IMG/VR virus record: IMGVR_UViG_3300031578_013318
Coordinates: 1 to 23,664 of that record
DNA: 23,664 bases
Origin: a virus
Strand: one strand, 5' to 3'
Numbering within the stretch: the stretch's first letter is position 1; every line of letters begins with the position of its first letter. This document shows positions 1 to 8,138 of the stretch, piece after piece. Both the position numbers and the translations under genes were made by a program. Under the pieces are notes generated by a model. That model was not told the DNA's origin, did not search any database, and saw nothing but the letters and a program-made list of their open reading frames with translations.

Positions 1-360
1 ATGGGCGACTCCCTCCGAAAAGCCGTTATCCGTCTGGCTCACGCCAGACCTGAGCTGAGAGGGGAACTCCTGCCCCTGCTGAAGGAAGCGGCTAAGACCG
101 AGGCCGAGCTAAAGAAGGATCATTACAAGTATTCCGTGATGCACGCCAAAGCCCTGAAGATTCAAAAGGAGGAGGCGAAAAGGGGATACGACGGGCCGTG
201 GGGAAAAGGCTATCATATTGGGGTTGAACTCCAAGATATCATGCAAAACATCTACATGATTGAGGCCCAGCTTAGGAAAATGGGTGTCTCATTCACTCCG
301 TATATGTCGGGGGCCACACCTAGGCGGCTGCACGCGAGTAAACGTAGGGCCTCCCGTTAA
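1..360 (+). CDS. Small phage protein with LRKAVIRLA N-terminal motif
   Basis: This 119-residue soluble protein has no recognised enzyme motif. Its N-terminus, residues 5-28, is an amphipathic helix with the pattern LRKAVIRLAHARPELR followed by LLPLLKEA. I recall similar 'IRLA...PELR..LLPLL' starts on proteins of large tailed phages, but cannot verify this here. The middle (about 30-60) is lysine- and glutamate-rich and probably helical. The C-terminus (107-119) is strongly basic, which could fit DNA or capsid contact. The ATG is the first base of the window, so the ribosome site is not visible and an upstream start cannot be excluded. Its TAA overlaps the stop of the convergent nuclease gene within a TTAA. 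It is probably real, because it is an intact frame ending exactly at the gene border, but its function is unknown. A virion or internal head protein is only a guess. Confidence 0.6.
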   Translation: MGDSLRKAVIRLAHARPELRGELLPLLKEAAKTEAELKKDHYKYSVMHAKALKIQKEEAKRGYDGPWGKGYHIGVELQDIMQNIYMIEAQLRKMGVSFTPYMSGATPRRLHASKRRASR

Positions 361-1835
361 CACGGGAAAAGACTAACCCCCATCTCCGCCAGACGGCCCC
401 TCAGATACGATGGGTCCGTGTAGGGCTCGTCATACCGCACCGTCAACAGACGGAACCCCAAAGCTAGAGCCTGCTTTTGCTTCTCGGCGTCCCGGGCCTG
501 CATCGCCTCGAAGACGTACTGAGCCTTGTGCCAGTAGGGGATGAACTTGAAATGCTGTTTCCCTTGGACCTCGACCAGTAGGTTGTGCTTCGGGAAATAC
601 CCGTCAAAGAAAAACCGATAGCCCGTCACCGGGTTGGTGATCCGGGTGTCCGACCACTCCCACTCGTAGGGCTCGCCCACCAGACCGGCCACGGTGTCGA
701 GAACCCGCTTCTGGAAAGCCAGTCGGTTCCGGGTCGGGAGCTTGTGCTCCTTGCAGTAGTGGAGGACCGTCCAGAAAACGCACCCGAAGGCATCCGCCGC
801 CAGAGCGACCTGGACCCGGCCCTTGCTGTCCTTGAAAGGCTCAAGGTCTTGGGGGGTGAGGTTGAGCTTGTGGGTGGGGAAACACATCACCCCGTCCGCG
901 AAAAGAGGGGCGTCAGGGTAGTCCCGGCGGTACTTGTCGATGTCGTGGGACGCCATCAGGTGCCCCGTCATGTTGAGGCCCCGCCAACCACACTCCCGAC
1001 ACTCCACGAAGTCATCAGGCTCGGACTTACCTGCCCACCGGGCCCTCTCTGCGGCTTTCAGACAATCCCCACACCGGAGGTCGTGGGCATCGGGAGAAAC
1101 GAACTTGCTGGCGATGTGTGGGGCACCACAACCAGGGCAGGAGACCATCTTCCTCTCCCCCTTACCGAACCCCCCGTCCCGGTTCCGACTCGCCTCTGAA
1201 CGCTTCTCCGTGAGCTTCGAGGAACGGATGGGGGCGTCTGGGTACGTCGCCCGGTAGCTCTCGGCCGTGACCCCGTGCTCCGCCGTCAGGTGCCGGGCAA
1301 GCGTCTCCGCTCGATGACCGCAGATCCGGCAAACCACGTAGTCCTCCCCTTCCACCTTGCCGTTCCACCGGGCCTCTTCCTTCATCTGGTGAAAAACGAT
1401 GTGGGCCTTGTCCCCCGCCTCGCGGCGATGACGGAAGTGGGTCGAAAGTCCCCGCTCCCCGTCTACCTTGAGCCCACAGACCGGACATTCTCGGTCGTAC
1501 TGGAGGGCCTTGCAGGCATCACAGAGGAACGAGGGGACATCAATGCGGCGGATCTGGACGAGCTTTAGTCGAACCGGTTGGCCGCACCCAGAACAAGAGA
1601 TGTCCCTCTCCCGGTACACGGGGTCCTTTCGAGGGTCATCTTTGTGCTCTCGGATCCCGGCAACACGGCAACGCTGCCCCCGTTTCTTGACGGCTTCGGT
1701 CCCGAACTCGGTTTTCCACCGGGCCCGGAGCGTGTTGGGACTCATCCCCAGCCTGGCGGCTAGGTCGTTGATGGGCTCGTCGGTGTGGAAGGCGGAGGTG
1801 AGTACGGTTGGCTCGACTTTAGCGGCTCTTGGCAT
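357..1835 (-). CDS. Homing-type endonuclease: HTH, five zinc-finger modules, PD-(D/E)XK domain
   Basis: The 492-residue protein is modular. Residues 20-45 resemble a helix-turn-helix (LAARLGMSPNTLRARW). Zinc-binding modules follow: C81/C84 with C105/C108; C117/C120 with H133/H136; a MucR-like finger at C169/C172 with H182/H187; C233/C236 with C255/C258; and a second MucR-like finger at C279/C282 with H292/H297. Both MucR-like fingers continue into a Y-R-x-x-YPDAP tail. The C-terminal 100 residues carry FDGYF (D411) then VEVQGKQHF (E422, Q424, H428). This is a PD-(D/E)XK nuclease core of the kind seen in Vsr-like and I-Bth0305I-type homing enzymes. The gene follows the sheath gene in transcription after 94 bp and ends by converging on the first gene. 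No clear ribosome site precedes the ATG, which lies inside a 12-bp hairpin. The role is inferred to be double-strand DNA cleavage for gene drive at this locus. The fingers probably set specificity. Confidence 0.85.
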   Translation of the reverse strand: MPRAAKVEPTVLTSAFHTDEPINDLAARLGMSPNTLRARWKTEFGTEAVKKRGQRCRVAGIREHKDDPRKDPVYRERDISCSGCGQPVRLKLVQIRRIDVPSFLCDACKALQYDRECPVCGLKVDGERGLSTHFRHRREAGDKAHIVFHQMKEEARWNGKVEGEDYVVCRICGHRAETLARHLTAEHGVTAESYRATYPDAPIRSSKLTEKRSEASRNRDGGFGKGERKMVSCPGCGAPHIASKFVSPDAHDLRCGDCLKAAERARWAGKSEPDDFVECRECGWRGLNMTGHLMASHDIDKYRRDYPDAPLFADGVMCFPTHKLNLTPQDLEPFKDSKGRVQVALAADAFGCVFWTVLHYCKEHKLPTRNRLAFQKRVLDTVAGLVGEPYEWEWSDTRITNPVTGYRFFFDGYFPKHNLLVEVQGKQHFKFIPYWHKAQYVFEAMQARDAEKQKQALALGFRLLTVRYDEPYTDPSYLRGRLAEMGVSLFPC

Positions 1836-1865
1836 CTTGACAGAGGATGAACCCTGCCAAGATGC
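1832..1865 (-). promoter_or_regulatory. Hairpin burying the nuclease start codon
   Basis: In the minus-strand transcript, GCATCTTGGCAG pairs with CTGTCAAGATGC over 12 positions (one G-U) around a 10-base loop. The 3' arm contains the ATG of the 492-residue nuclease. A competing 8-bp pairing, TCTTGACA (minus strand, 1874-1867) with TGTCAAGA (1842-1835), uses part of the same arm. No SD sequence is visible between hairpin and start. Start-site hairpins that silence homing endonucleases are known from T4 I-TevI. The same role here is inference. The TTGACA at minus-strand 1872-1867 could also be a -35 box, with a poor -10 (CATCCT) 17 bases on. Confidence 0.5.
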
Positions 1866-1929
1866 TTGTCAAGACTTTTCGCTGCCACTAGTCGAGACGT
1901 ACTACTGAGTGGCCGTTTCCTGAATGAAA

Positions 1930-4900
1930 TCAGGTGGTTAGCCTGCTCCGCAAATGGAAGGTTATGATGATATACAAGAGGGGGAAAACCGGCGAGTAGT
2001 ACGCTTCCACGTTCAGAGTCGTGAAGTCGAAGTCATCTGGGACCGCCTTGATCCCGGTGTACGCCGACACGATCTGCCCTGCAACGAGGGCCTTGAACAT
2101 ATTGGCGAGGCGTCCTTCGACCTGGGAAATCACCCCAGGAAGGTACTTGAGTCCGATGAACCTCTCCAACGTAGCCCGAGCCTGCCGTTGAACCTCGTCC
2201 GCGATCAGAACGATCGTGGGGAGCTTCGTGAGCTGGTTGCTCATGTCGGTGGTCAACTCGTGACGCACACGGAGGAGATTCCCACGCTGCTCCAGGATCG
2301 TGACCCCGAGCACCGCTGTCTGGTTCATCTCGACCGCGTCCATGATGCGGGCGAGGCTGTTGAAGCCGGTGAGACGCCTGTTGGTCCACGGCGTCGCAAC
2401 ATCGTAGTTCGGGCTCACCACCGACCCGGTGAGGGCCGCCGCCAGATACGTTCCCTCGACCAGGTACTCCTTGGTCTTGCCGAAGGCATCCGTGATGTCC
2501 AGAGTCACGATGTCCGGGTAAACGAGCCTCATCCGAGTCTCGTGGAGTTGTTGTGCCCAAACCCCGACGGTATTGGGTGTTATCCCCGCCGCCACACCGA
2601 GGATGCTCGTGCGCTCCGACCTGTAGCGGATCGAAGACATGATGCAGTTGGACTTCTTGAGGATCTGGTACAACTCCAGGGAGTCGCCCCGTTGCAGCTC
2701 GATCATGTCGGGATTGACCTGACCGGGTTGCACCCCTTCGAGATCCGAGATGGCCTGCTTGTACGAATCCAAGCTGGCTTGCCCCGAACCCTCGGCCCTT
2801 TGCACCTGCTTGATCCCCAGAAGGACCGCTCCGTTGATGATCGCGAGGTAGCTCGCCAGCGAGACGGGGTTGTCGGGGGAGATCGCCCCATATGCTGCCT
2901 CGATGGCCGACATCTTCGTGAAGAACTGCGTCCCGAAGTCTTGCTTCGTGTAGACATAGCTCACGTAGTAGAGGTCACCGATCGCGGGTTCGTTGCCACC
3001 CCGCTCGTAGGTGGAGACGATTGCCGTATCCCCCACCCCGATATTCAGGGTGTTCGCCACCTTCACTTCGAGTCCCGGGAAGGCCGTGACAGGCAGGTTG
3101 GCGTCCGTCGTCATCGTCTTCGATACGTCGATTCGGAAGGTCGCAGTTGCCCCTGTCGGGTATGCCGCCCACGGACCGACCGGATTCGTCTGCCAGCCTC
3201 TCGGGAGGATGGTGAAGGTCAAGCCCGTCACCTCATCCCGGTAGGTCTGCCCGATGACGCCATCCTGGCCCGTCCCGTTATTCAGGATCGAGTTGTTGGC
3301 CGACCCCGATCCATTGTTCGGGTCCGAGGAGATGACGAAGTAGCCGTTCATGGCCGCTTCGCCCATGTCCCCCGCGTTGTTGACCGCGTTGATCCCGGTG
3401 CCGGTGAACATCGCGTCATCGACTTGGACTCCGCCTGAGCTGGTGTTCCGGAGCCGGATCTGGGAGGCTGCCCCCGGCAGCCTCGACTGGAGGTAGACGT
3501 ACTCGGCAAGGGCCGCATCCACCGCCACACCGGCCAGAGCCTCCGCGTAGAAGTAGGAGGCGGTAGCGAGTGCCTCGGTGAATTGCAGGAACGTGGCCGC
3601 AGCCGAGGAACTCCGATTGCCCATGAGCATCGAAGCCACTGCCTTGGCAGTCACGAGCCCCCGTTGTGCAACGTCGCCCCCAGTGAACCCGAGGGTGGCG
3701 TTGGCACTCCCCTCCCCGATCGAGATCAAGGAGGACTCGTTGAAGAGGGCGCTGGTCAGTCGGATGCCCAAACCTTCCGGACGGAGCAGGGCAGGGAAAA
3801 TCCCGCCAAACGTCGTTCCGAAGGGGTTCCCAGGGCTGTTCGCCATGGCGTAGGCGATCTGGTCGAAGACAGTGCCCGTTGCGCTCAGGGCCGTACCCGG
3901 ACCCACCGCCGTCAGGGTGCCTGTGGCTGAGGCATCGAACGTCACGGTCACCGGAACGCCATCCATGGTGAACTGGAAGACGTTGTTGGCCGGGAGAGCC
4001 CCGGTGCCGTCGTAGAACGTCACCTGAAGCTCGGTATTCGCGTCGTAGCCGCCGTCCTGAACCGGCTGCCCTGTCAGAGTCGCAGCCCGGACAACCGCCT
4101 TGGAGGTCGCCTCACCGTAGTCACCTTGGGTCAAACCGGCCTTGGTCAGACCCGTACCCCCACGAACGACGAGGCCCGTCTGGGCTTCCCCGTTGTCGCC
4201 GGTCATCGAGCTGGCCGAGCCCCCGCCCGGGAGAACCCGGTTGCGGAGGATGATCCGGTCGTAAGGCGTGATGCCACCCGTGGTACGGGTGTAGTAGTCT
4301 GCAACCGGAGCCTGGATGAGGGTCATCTGGCCGCCGCCGATAGCGGTTGCCGTATCGATGCCTGCCAAGATGGCGAAGTCCAGGACCGTAGTCGCCGCCG
4401 TCTCAAACCACAGAGCGCCCGCAGAGGCTATGCCCGGAAGCTGGATGGCGAACTGGAGTCGCCCATCTGCATCTGCCGAGCACTCGATTGCCAGACCTGC
4501 GAAAGCGGGGGTGCCGCCAATCAGGGCCGTGACCACGCCGAGAATGTCGGTATTGACCTGAGCGGCGAGGGCCGCTGGAGTCGTATACGTTCCGGGCGTG
4601 ATCGTGACGGTCTGGACACCGGAGATGCCCGTAACATCGTCTTGGAACTCGAACACGAGGCTGTTGTGCTTGAGCGCCGTGATGGTCACGGGGTCCGTGA
4701 ACCTCGTGGCACCCTTCAGATAGCTCCGAGCCTCCGGGTTGTAGATGTGGTAGAAGTCTGTGGCTCCGGGGACACCCCCTAGAGTTACATCTACCGTAGC
4801 GATACCCGTAGTGCCATTGTAGGCCGTGACGGTGGCCTCGTTTCCGGGAGTCGCTACAGCCGAGCCTGCACCGATGACCACTTTCCAGTTCTTGTAGTAG

Positions 4901-7248
4901 TCCGCGATGTCGGACCGGATGAGGGCATCCAGCTCGATCTCGGTGACCGCAGCCGCTCCCGCACCGGGCACGCTCGTGTGCCCGCCCGCTGCTTCGTTGA
5001 TCCGCTGGACGAACTTCGCGGCGGTGGCCGGGGTGGCACTCGCTTCGACCTGGAGGTCAACCCCCACATTGTCGATCAGGAGGCTGATATCCTCGTTCGC
5101 TGTGAGGACATAGTTGAGCCCCACGGTGCCTGCCGTACCGCCCGTGTAGTCGATCTCGTCCCCGAGAATGCTGGCGAAAGCCCCTCCGACGACGTTCCCA
5201 GTCTGGAAATCGAAGCCCGTGGCCCCGCTCGCCAGATCCGAAGCATCGACCATGACCCGGAGGCGGTCCGACTGGCTCGGAATGAACTGGTAGTCCGCCG
5301 AGCCGGGGAACGAATACCTGGCCGGGTTTGCCCACCGGGAGGCAAACTGAACCGTGACGACCTCCTCGACCGGGCCTTGGAAATTCGTCTGGTCGACGAT
5401 GAGATCCGCACCCTCGTGCCGGAGATCCGGAGTCATCTCAGAGCCGCTAGGGAACTCGATCGTGATGCCGCTCAGGGCGGCACCCTTCGAGCCGAGGGGG
5501 AACTTGGCCCCGTAGATATCGTTCAGCCCGTTGTCCTGAGCCGTGTACGAGCCTGTCCCGCTGGCCCCCGCCAGAGTCACGGTCAGGGTGTACTCCTGAT
5601 CGACGAGCCGGTTGTAGTAGCACGAAGCGTAGACGTTGGCCCCGACTGGGACAGCTTCGGACAGCGTGATGACCAGTCCATTGACCTTCGTCACCGTGAT
5701 CTGACCACGGGCAAGGGCGTCTTGAACGTCGTAACCCCAGTAGGCTTCGATCACGTCGGGCCGATCCACCGGAAGGTCGATTCGACCATTCGAGATGCTC
5801 TGGTAGAGGCTCTGGCCGAGCGACGTGTCACGTCCGTTGCCGAGCGTCGGCTGGACCGGAAGCTGGAAATCCGTGGGCGAAGCCACGCCCGTCGAGGTGT
5901 TGATGACCGGGTCGCAGGGGGACATGAACGTCTTGTTGTCCACCAGGGTCATGCTGACCTGGGTGCTGTCGAACAGCTCGGTTCCAGCCGTGTTGGTCCC
6001 GGACTCGACCGTCGCTGCCGTACCCCACATCACCTTGTCGTTCTGGAGGATGAAGTCGGCACCCTGGTTGTAGTCCGTGCCACCAGGGGTATAACCGCAC
6101 CGCTCGATCTCGGTGACGTTGATGTTCGCCAGGTAGTCGAACGTGTCCTGCCAGGTATTCCAGTAGTAGGTGATCGCCACCGTCGCACCGGGAGCCGGGG
6201 CGTAGGGGAGCGTCACCGCACGGGTCGTCCCGTTCACGCTGGTCGGGATGATCTGGGTTCCGTTGACCCTGACCGTGACGTGGGCCGGGTCGGTCGTCGT
6301 CACACCACCGTTGCTGCCGTCGGTGATCGGGCCGTTGAAGGTGTAGAAGGTCAGGGTACGGTTGCTGGACGCCCCCGCGAGGAGCCCGAGAAGTGCGTTG
6401 GCCGAGCCGTCTCCGAGCAAGATGTCGTTGTCCGCGTTGAGAGCGAGAGCCGACTGCCCGTACTGGTTCACGAACGTCGTGCCGACCAGAGAGCCGGTGG
6501 CGGTCCCCGTGATCGCGGAGGCGACCTGGGCCATCGTGTAGTTGGTTCGAGGCGGGATGGTCACTGTGGATTCCACGCCATCGACCGTGATCAGGAGGAC
6601 GTTGTTCGCCGGGACAATGACCTGCCCGTAGACGTTCAGGATATCCCCGTGGAGGTCGAGGACGGCGGTGCCGACGTTCGGGGCATTCACATCGCTGATG
6701 CCGCTGATCGCTTGGATCCGGGCCGTATCCGGGGAAACCTGATCGGACACGTTATCGGTCGCGAGAGTGTCGGTCCGGTCGAAGAAGTAGGTGCAGCGGA
6801 TCTCCTGGCCCACGACTGGAGCCTGGGCAAGCTCGACGATACCCCGGACACCATCGACGGAAAGGACGACGACAGGCTCATTGTCCGTCGTCGTGACCTG
6901 AACGTCCGCCCGGCTCGTGGTCGGCGTCCCTGTGCCGTCACCCGTGACGATGGGGAATTGGCGAACTTGGAACTTCGTCAGCACCCCATCCCAAGCCCCG
7001 ACGGTGACGTTGCCCGTTGCACCGACGGAGACCACTGCTCGACCCGTCTCGTCCTCTTGCGGGACTCGGATGTCCACCGACTTCGAGGAGCCGCGAACGA
7101 CCTCCAGATCCTTCTGGTAGAGAGACTCGTTGCCCTCACCCACGAAGATCGGAATCTTCAGGGAGGCGAGAGTCGAAGCCAGAGGGTTCTCGAAGAACGT
7201 CTGCGTGTAGACGCCAGGAGGAGCGTAGTTTTCGTTAGGGAATGCCAT
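1930..7248 (-). CDS. Giant contractile tail sheath protein
   Basis: This is the sheath subunit that surrounds the tail tube and contracts during DNA injection. The N-terminus (residues 8-22, YAPPGVYTQTFFENP) matches the start of phage sheath proteins. The C-terminal 350 residues (about 1420-1772) form the conserved sheath core, including YLVEGTYLAAALTG, a TPWTNRRLTGF segment and VEAYYSPVFPLLYIIITFHL at the end. Known phage sheaths are usually about 400-700 residues, so this one is more than twice as long. The extra length is inserted between the two conserved ends. It holds repeated beta-rich modules with the flagellin-like pattern DGV..TVT, a helix, then G(D/E)GSANA.LG (best copies at 211-293 and 1087-1190; weaker ones near 720-755 and 862-964). 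It also holds shorter (V/I)G..(V)..(T/C)Y(Y/F) modules near 125-160, 323-368 and 517-550. SD AGAGGA stands 8 bases before ATG. The gene is intact and in frame throughout. Confidence 0.92.
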   Translation of the reverse strand: MAFPNENYAPPGVYTQTFFENPLASTLASLKIPIFVGEGNESLYQKDLEVVRGSSKSVDIRVPQEDETGRAVVSVGATGNVTVGAWDGVLTKFQVRQFPIVTGDGTGTPTTSRADVQVTTTDNEPVVVLSVDGVRGIVELAQAPVVGQEIRCTYFFDRTDTLATDNVSDQVSPDTARIQAISGISDVNAPNVGTAVLDLHGDILNVYGQVIVPANNVLLITVDGVESTVTIPPRTNYTMAQVASAITGTATGSLVGTTFVNQYGQSALALNADNDILLGDGSANALLGLLAGASSNRTLTFYTFNGPITDGSNGGVTTTDPAHVTVRVNGTQIIPTSVNGTTRAVTLPYAPAPGATVAITYYWNTWQDTFDYLANINVTEIERCGYTPGGTDYNQGADFILQNDKVMWGTAATVESGTNTAGTELFDSTQVSMTLVDNKTFMSPCDPVINTSTGVASPTDFQLPVQPTLGNGRDTSLGQSLYQSISNGRIDLPVDRPDVIEAYWGYDVQDALARGQITVTKVNGLVITLSEAVPVGANVYASCYYNRLVDQEYTLTVTLAGASGTGSYTAQDNGLNDIYGAKFPLGSKGAALSGITIEFPSGSEMTPDLRHEGADLIVDQTNFQGPVEEVVTVQFASRWANPARYSFPGSADYQFIPSQSDRLRVMVDASDLASGATGFDFQTGNVVGGAFASILGDEIDYTGGTAGTVGLNYVLTANEDISLLIDNVGVDLQVEASATPATAAKFVQRINEAAGGHTSVPGAGAAAVTEIELDALIRSDIADYYKNWKVVIGAGSAVATPGNEATVTAYNGTTGIATVDVTLGGVPGATDFYHIYNPEARSYLKGATRFTDPVTITALKHNSLVFEFQDDVTGISGVQTVTITPGTYTTPAALAAQVNTDILGVVTALIGGTPAFAGLAIECSADADGRLQFAIQLPGIASAGALWFETAATTVLDFAILAGIDTATAIGGGQMTLIQAPVADYYTRTTGGITPYDRIILRNRVLPGGGSASSMTGDNGEAQTGLVVRGGTGLTKAGLTQGDYGEATSKAVVRAATLTGQPVQDGGYDANTELQVTFYDGTGALPANNVFQFTMDGVPVTVTFDASATGTLTAVGPGTALSATGTVFDQIAYAMANSPGNPFGTTFGGIFPALLRPEGLGIRLTSALFNESSLISIGEGSANATLGFTGGDVAQRGLVTAKAVASMLMGNRSSSAAATFLQFTEALATASYFYAEALAGVAVDAALAEYVYLQSRLPGAASQIRLRNTSSGGVQVDDAMFTGTGINAVNNAGDMGEAAMNGYFVISSDPNNGSGSANNSILNNGTGQDGVIGQTYRDEVTGLTFTILPRGWQTNPVGPWAAYPTGATATFRIDVSKTMTTDANLPVTAFPGLEVKVANTLNIGVGDTAIVSTYERGGNEPAIGDLYYVSYVYTKQDFGTQFFTKMSAIEAAYGAISPDNPVSLASYLAIINGAVLLGIKQVQRAEGSGQASLDSYKQAISDLEGVQPGQVNPDMIELQRGDSLELYQILKKSNCIMSSIRYRSERTSILGVAAGITPNTVGVWAQQLHETRMRLVYPDIVTLDITDAFGKTKEYLVEGTYLAAALTGSVVSPNYDVATPWTNRRLTGFNSLARIMDAVEMNQTAVLGVTILEQRGNLLRVRHELTTDMSNQLTKLPTIVLIADEVQRQARATLERFIGLKYLPGVISQVEGRLANMFKALVAGQIVSAYTGIKAVPDDFDFTTLNVEAYYSPVFPLLYIIITFHLRSRLTT

Positions 7249-7493
7249 CGTTTAGTCCTCTTCTCGTAGGGCACATTGAGCGCAATTCAAGCCGTACGTC
7301 TCTCCAGCCGTCCATCTATCCGCCCATCCGGGGGCGGGACCGGGCTCATCCGGCAGCGCAAGAAGAGCTGTTCGTCGAATTCGTCTGTCCGTCTCACCAA
7401 CCTGCGGGGTAAGCCCCCGAGGCGGAATGGCCCTACACCTCGGCTCGTGGCCAAAAGCGAGTTCTCTTCTGTGATCGGGAGAGGATAGACGGA
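7249..7493 (-). promoter_or_regulatory. 245-bp non-coding leader before the sheath gene
   Basis: This is the longest gap in the structural block and holds no convincing gene. It contains near-perfect 12-base inverted repeats, GTCCATCTATCC at 7310-7321 and GGATAGACGGAC at 7483-7494 (11 of 12 pair). A CCGCCC/GGGCGG hairpin with a 6-base loop lies at 7320-7337, and an ATTG-AGCG-CAAT palindrome lies near 7275-7286. No T-run follows the hairpin, so it is not a standard intrinsic terminator. I see no good -35/-10 pair. A sheath-specific promoter or a processed leader RNA is plausible, because sheath is needed in high copy, but this is inference. Confidence 0.35.
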
Positions 7494-7940
7494 CTATTGC
7501 GCAGGAGAGTCTTTGTCGGCCTTGCGTCGCTCCATCGCCATGTTGTGGATGGTGAGCGCCCGCTTTTGGACGGCTGCCTCTTCAGACTCCATGACCCGGT
7601 ACGAGCCGTCTGGGTTCCTTGAAAGGGCTTTACCTTCGGCTTCAGGCTGAGCGAGCAGCTTGGTTTTTTCCGCCGCTCGCTTGCCATGTTCTTCCCAGCC
7701 CTGCTTGGCGTGTGCCCCGATCACCCGGTCGATATGGGCGTCGAGCCCGGAGATCCCTGTGTTTTGGGGCCCAGGGCCGGTCACTTCCTTGTTGAAGAAA
7801 CCGTTGACCCCCTCGGGCATGAGGCGCTCTGAGGGGCTCTCGCACTCAGGGCAAGGGTGTTTTTTGTCCCGCTTCGACATGGGGGCGGAGGCTTCGAACT
7901 GGAGGCCACACTCGAAGCACTGCCATCGGTAACTAGCCAT
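7494..7940 (-). CDS. Small zinc-ribbon protein, FmdB-like
   Basis: This 148-residue protein starts with a C-x2-C (C8, C11) and C-x2-C (C30, C33) zinc ribbon in the context YRWQCFECGLQFEA, the pattern of FmdB-type regulatory zinc ribbons common in phage structural operons. A helical, charged region follows (about 65-145) with no further motif. SD GGAG lies 7 bases before the ATG. The start overlaps the end of the preceding 67-residue gene by 8 bp, so translation is likely coupled. It sits directly before the sheath gene and could serve in tail assembly or scaffold an assembly step. No enzymatic role is visible, and the ribbon assignment is firmer than any function. Confidence 0.7.
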   Translation of the reverse strand: MASYRWQCFECGLQFEASAPMSKRDKKHPCPECESPSERLMPEGVNGFFNKEVTGPGPQNTGISGLDAHIDRVIGAHAKQGWEEHGKRAAEKTKLLAQPEAEGKALSRNPDGSYRVMESEEAAVQKRALTIHNMAMERRKADKDSPAQ

Positions 7941-8136
7941 TTTCTGACTCCAATTTCCTTATGATCCATAGTACCAGATCCGCGTCACAAGGGTTTCTAC
8001 CGGAGAGCATGTAGGACTTGAACTCGTAGTTCCGCGCAGCGAAATCGAGCAAAACCTGCCTCGTAGCAGCAGCGGTCTGGAGAGCGATGTTCCCGAGAGC
8101 TATCTCTTCGAGAGATATGTTTGTGCCCCCGGCCAT
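7933..8136 (-). CDS. Small hypothetical protein in tail operon
   Basis: This 67-residue, probably all-helical protein (MAGGTNISLEEIALGNIALQ...) has no domain I recognise. It begins 2 bp after the stop of the 404-residue tail protein and overlaps the zinc-ribbon gene by 8 bp, so it is tightly packed in the operon. No clear SD precedes the ATG, so coupling to the upstream gene would be needed. A perfect 7-bp inverted repeat (TATCTCT/AGAGATA, 8101-8117) falls early in the frame. Size and place fit a small tail assembly factor, but nothing in the sequence proves it. Confidence 0.6.
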   Translation of the reverse strand: MAGGTNISLEEIALGNIALQTAAATRQVLLDFAARNYEFKSYMLSGRNPCDADLVLWIIRKLESENG

Positions 8137-8138
8137 GT

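Noticed and set aside
1954-3438. 494-codon plus-strand open frame under the sheath C-terminal core
   Set aside because: Antisense shadow of the conserved sheath end, with arginine/histidine-rich low-information sequence and no ribosome site.
4978-7269. 763-codon open frame on the plus strand opposite the sheath gene
   Set aside because: It mirrors the sheath coding frame, is very rich in Arg, Asp, Val and Gly as expected from an antisense shadow in GC-rich DNA, and has no domain pattern.
7276-7488. 70-codon plus-strand frame in the gap before the sheath gene
   Set aside because: No ribosome site, no recognisable protein pattern and opposite to the local operon; the gap is better treated as non-coding.
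8101-8117. Perfect 7-bp inverted repeat TATCTCT/AGAGATA
   Set aside because: It lies in the coding part of the 67-residue gene and is explained by its SLEE codons; no regulatory context supports it.
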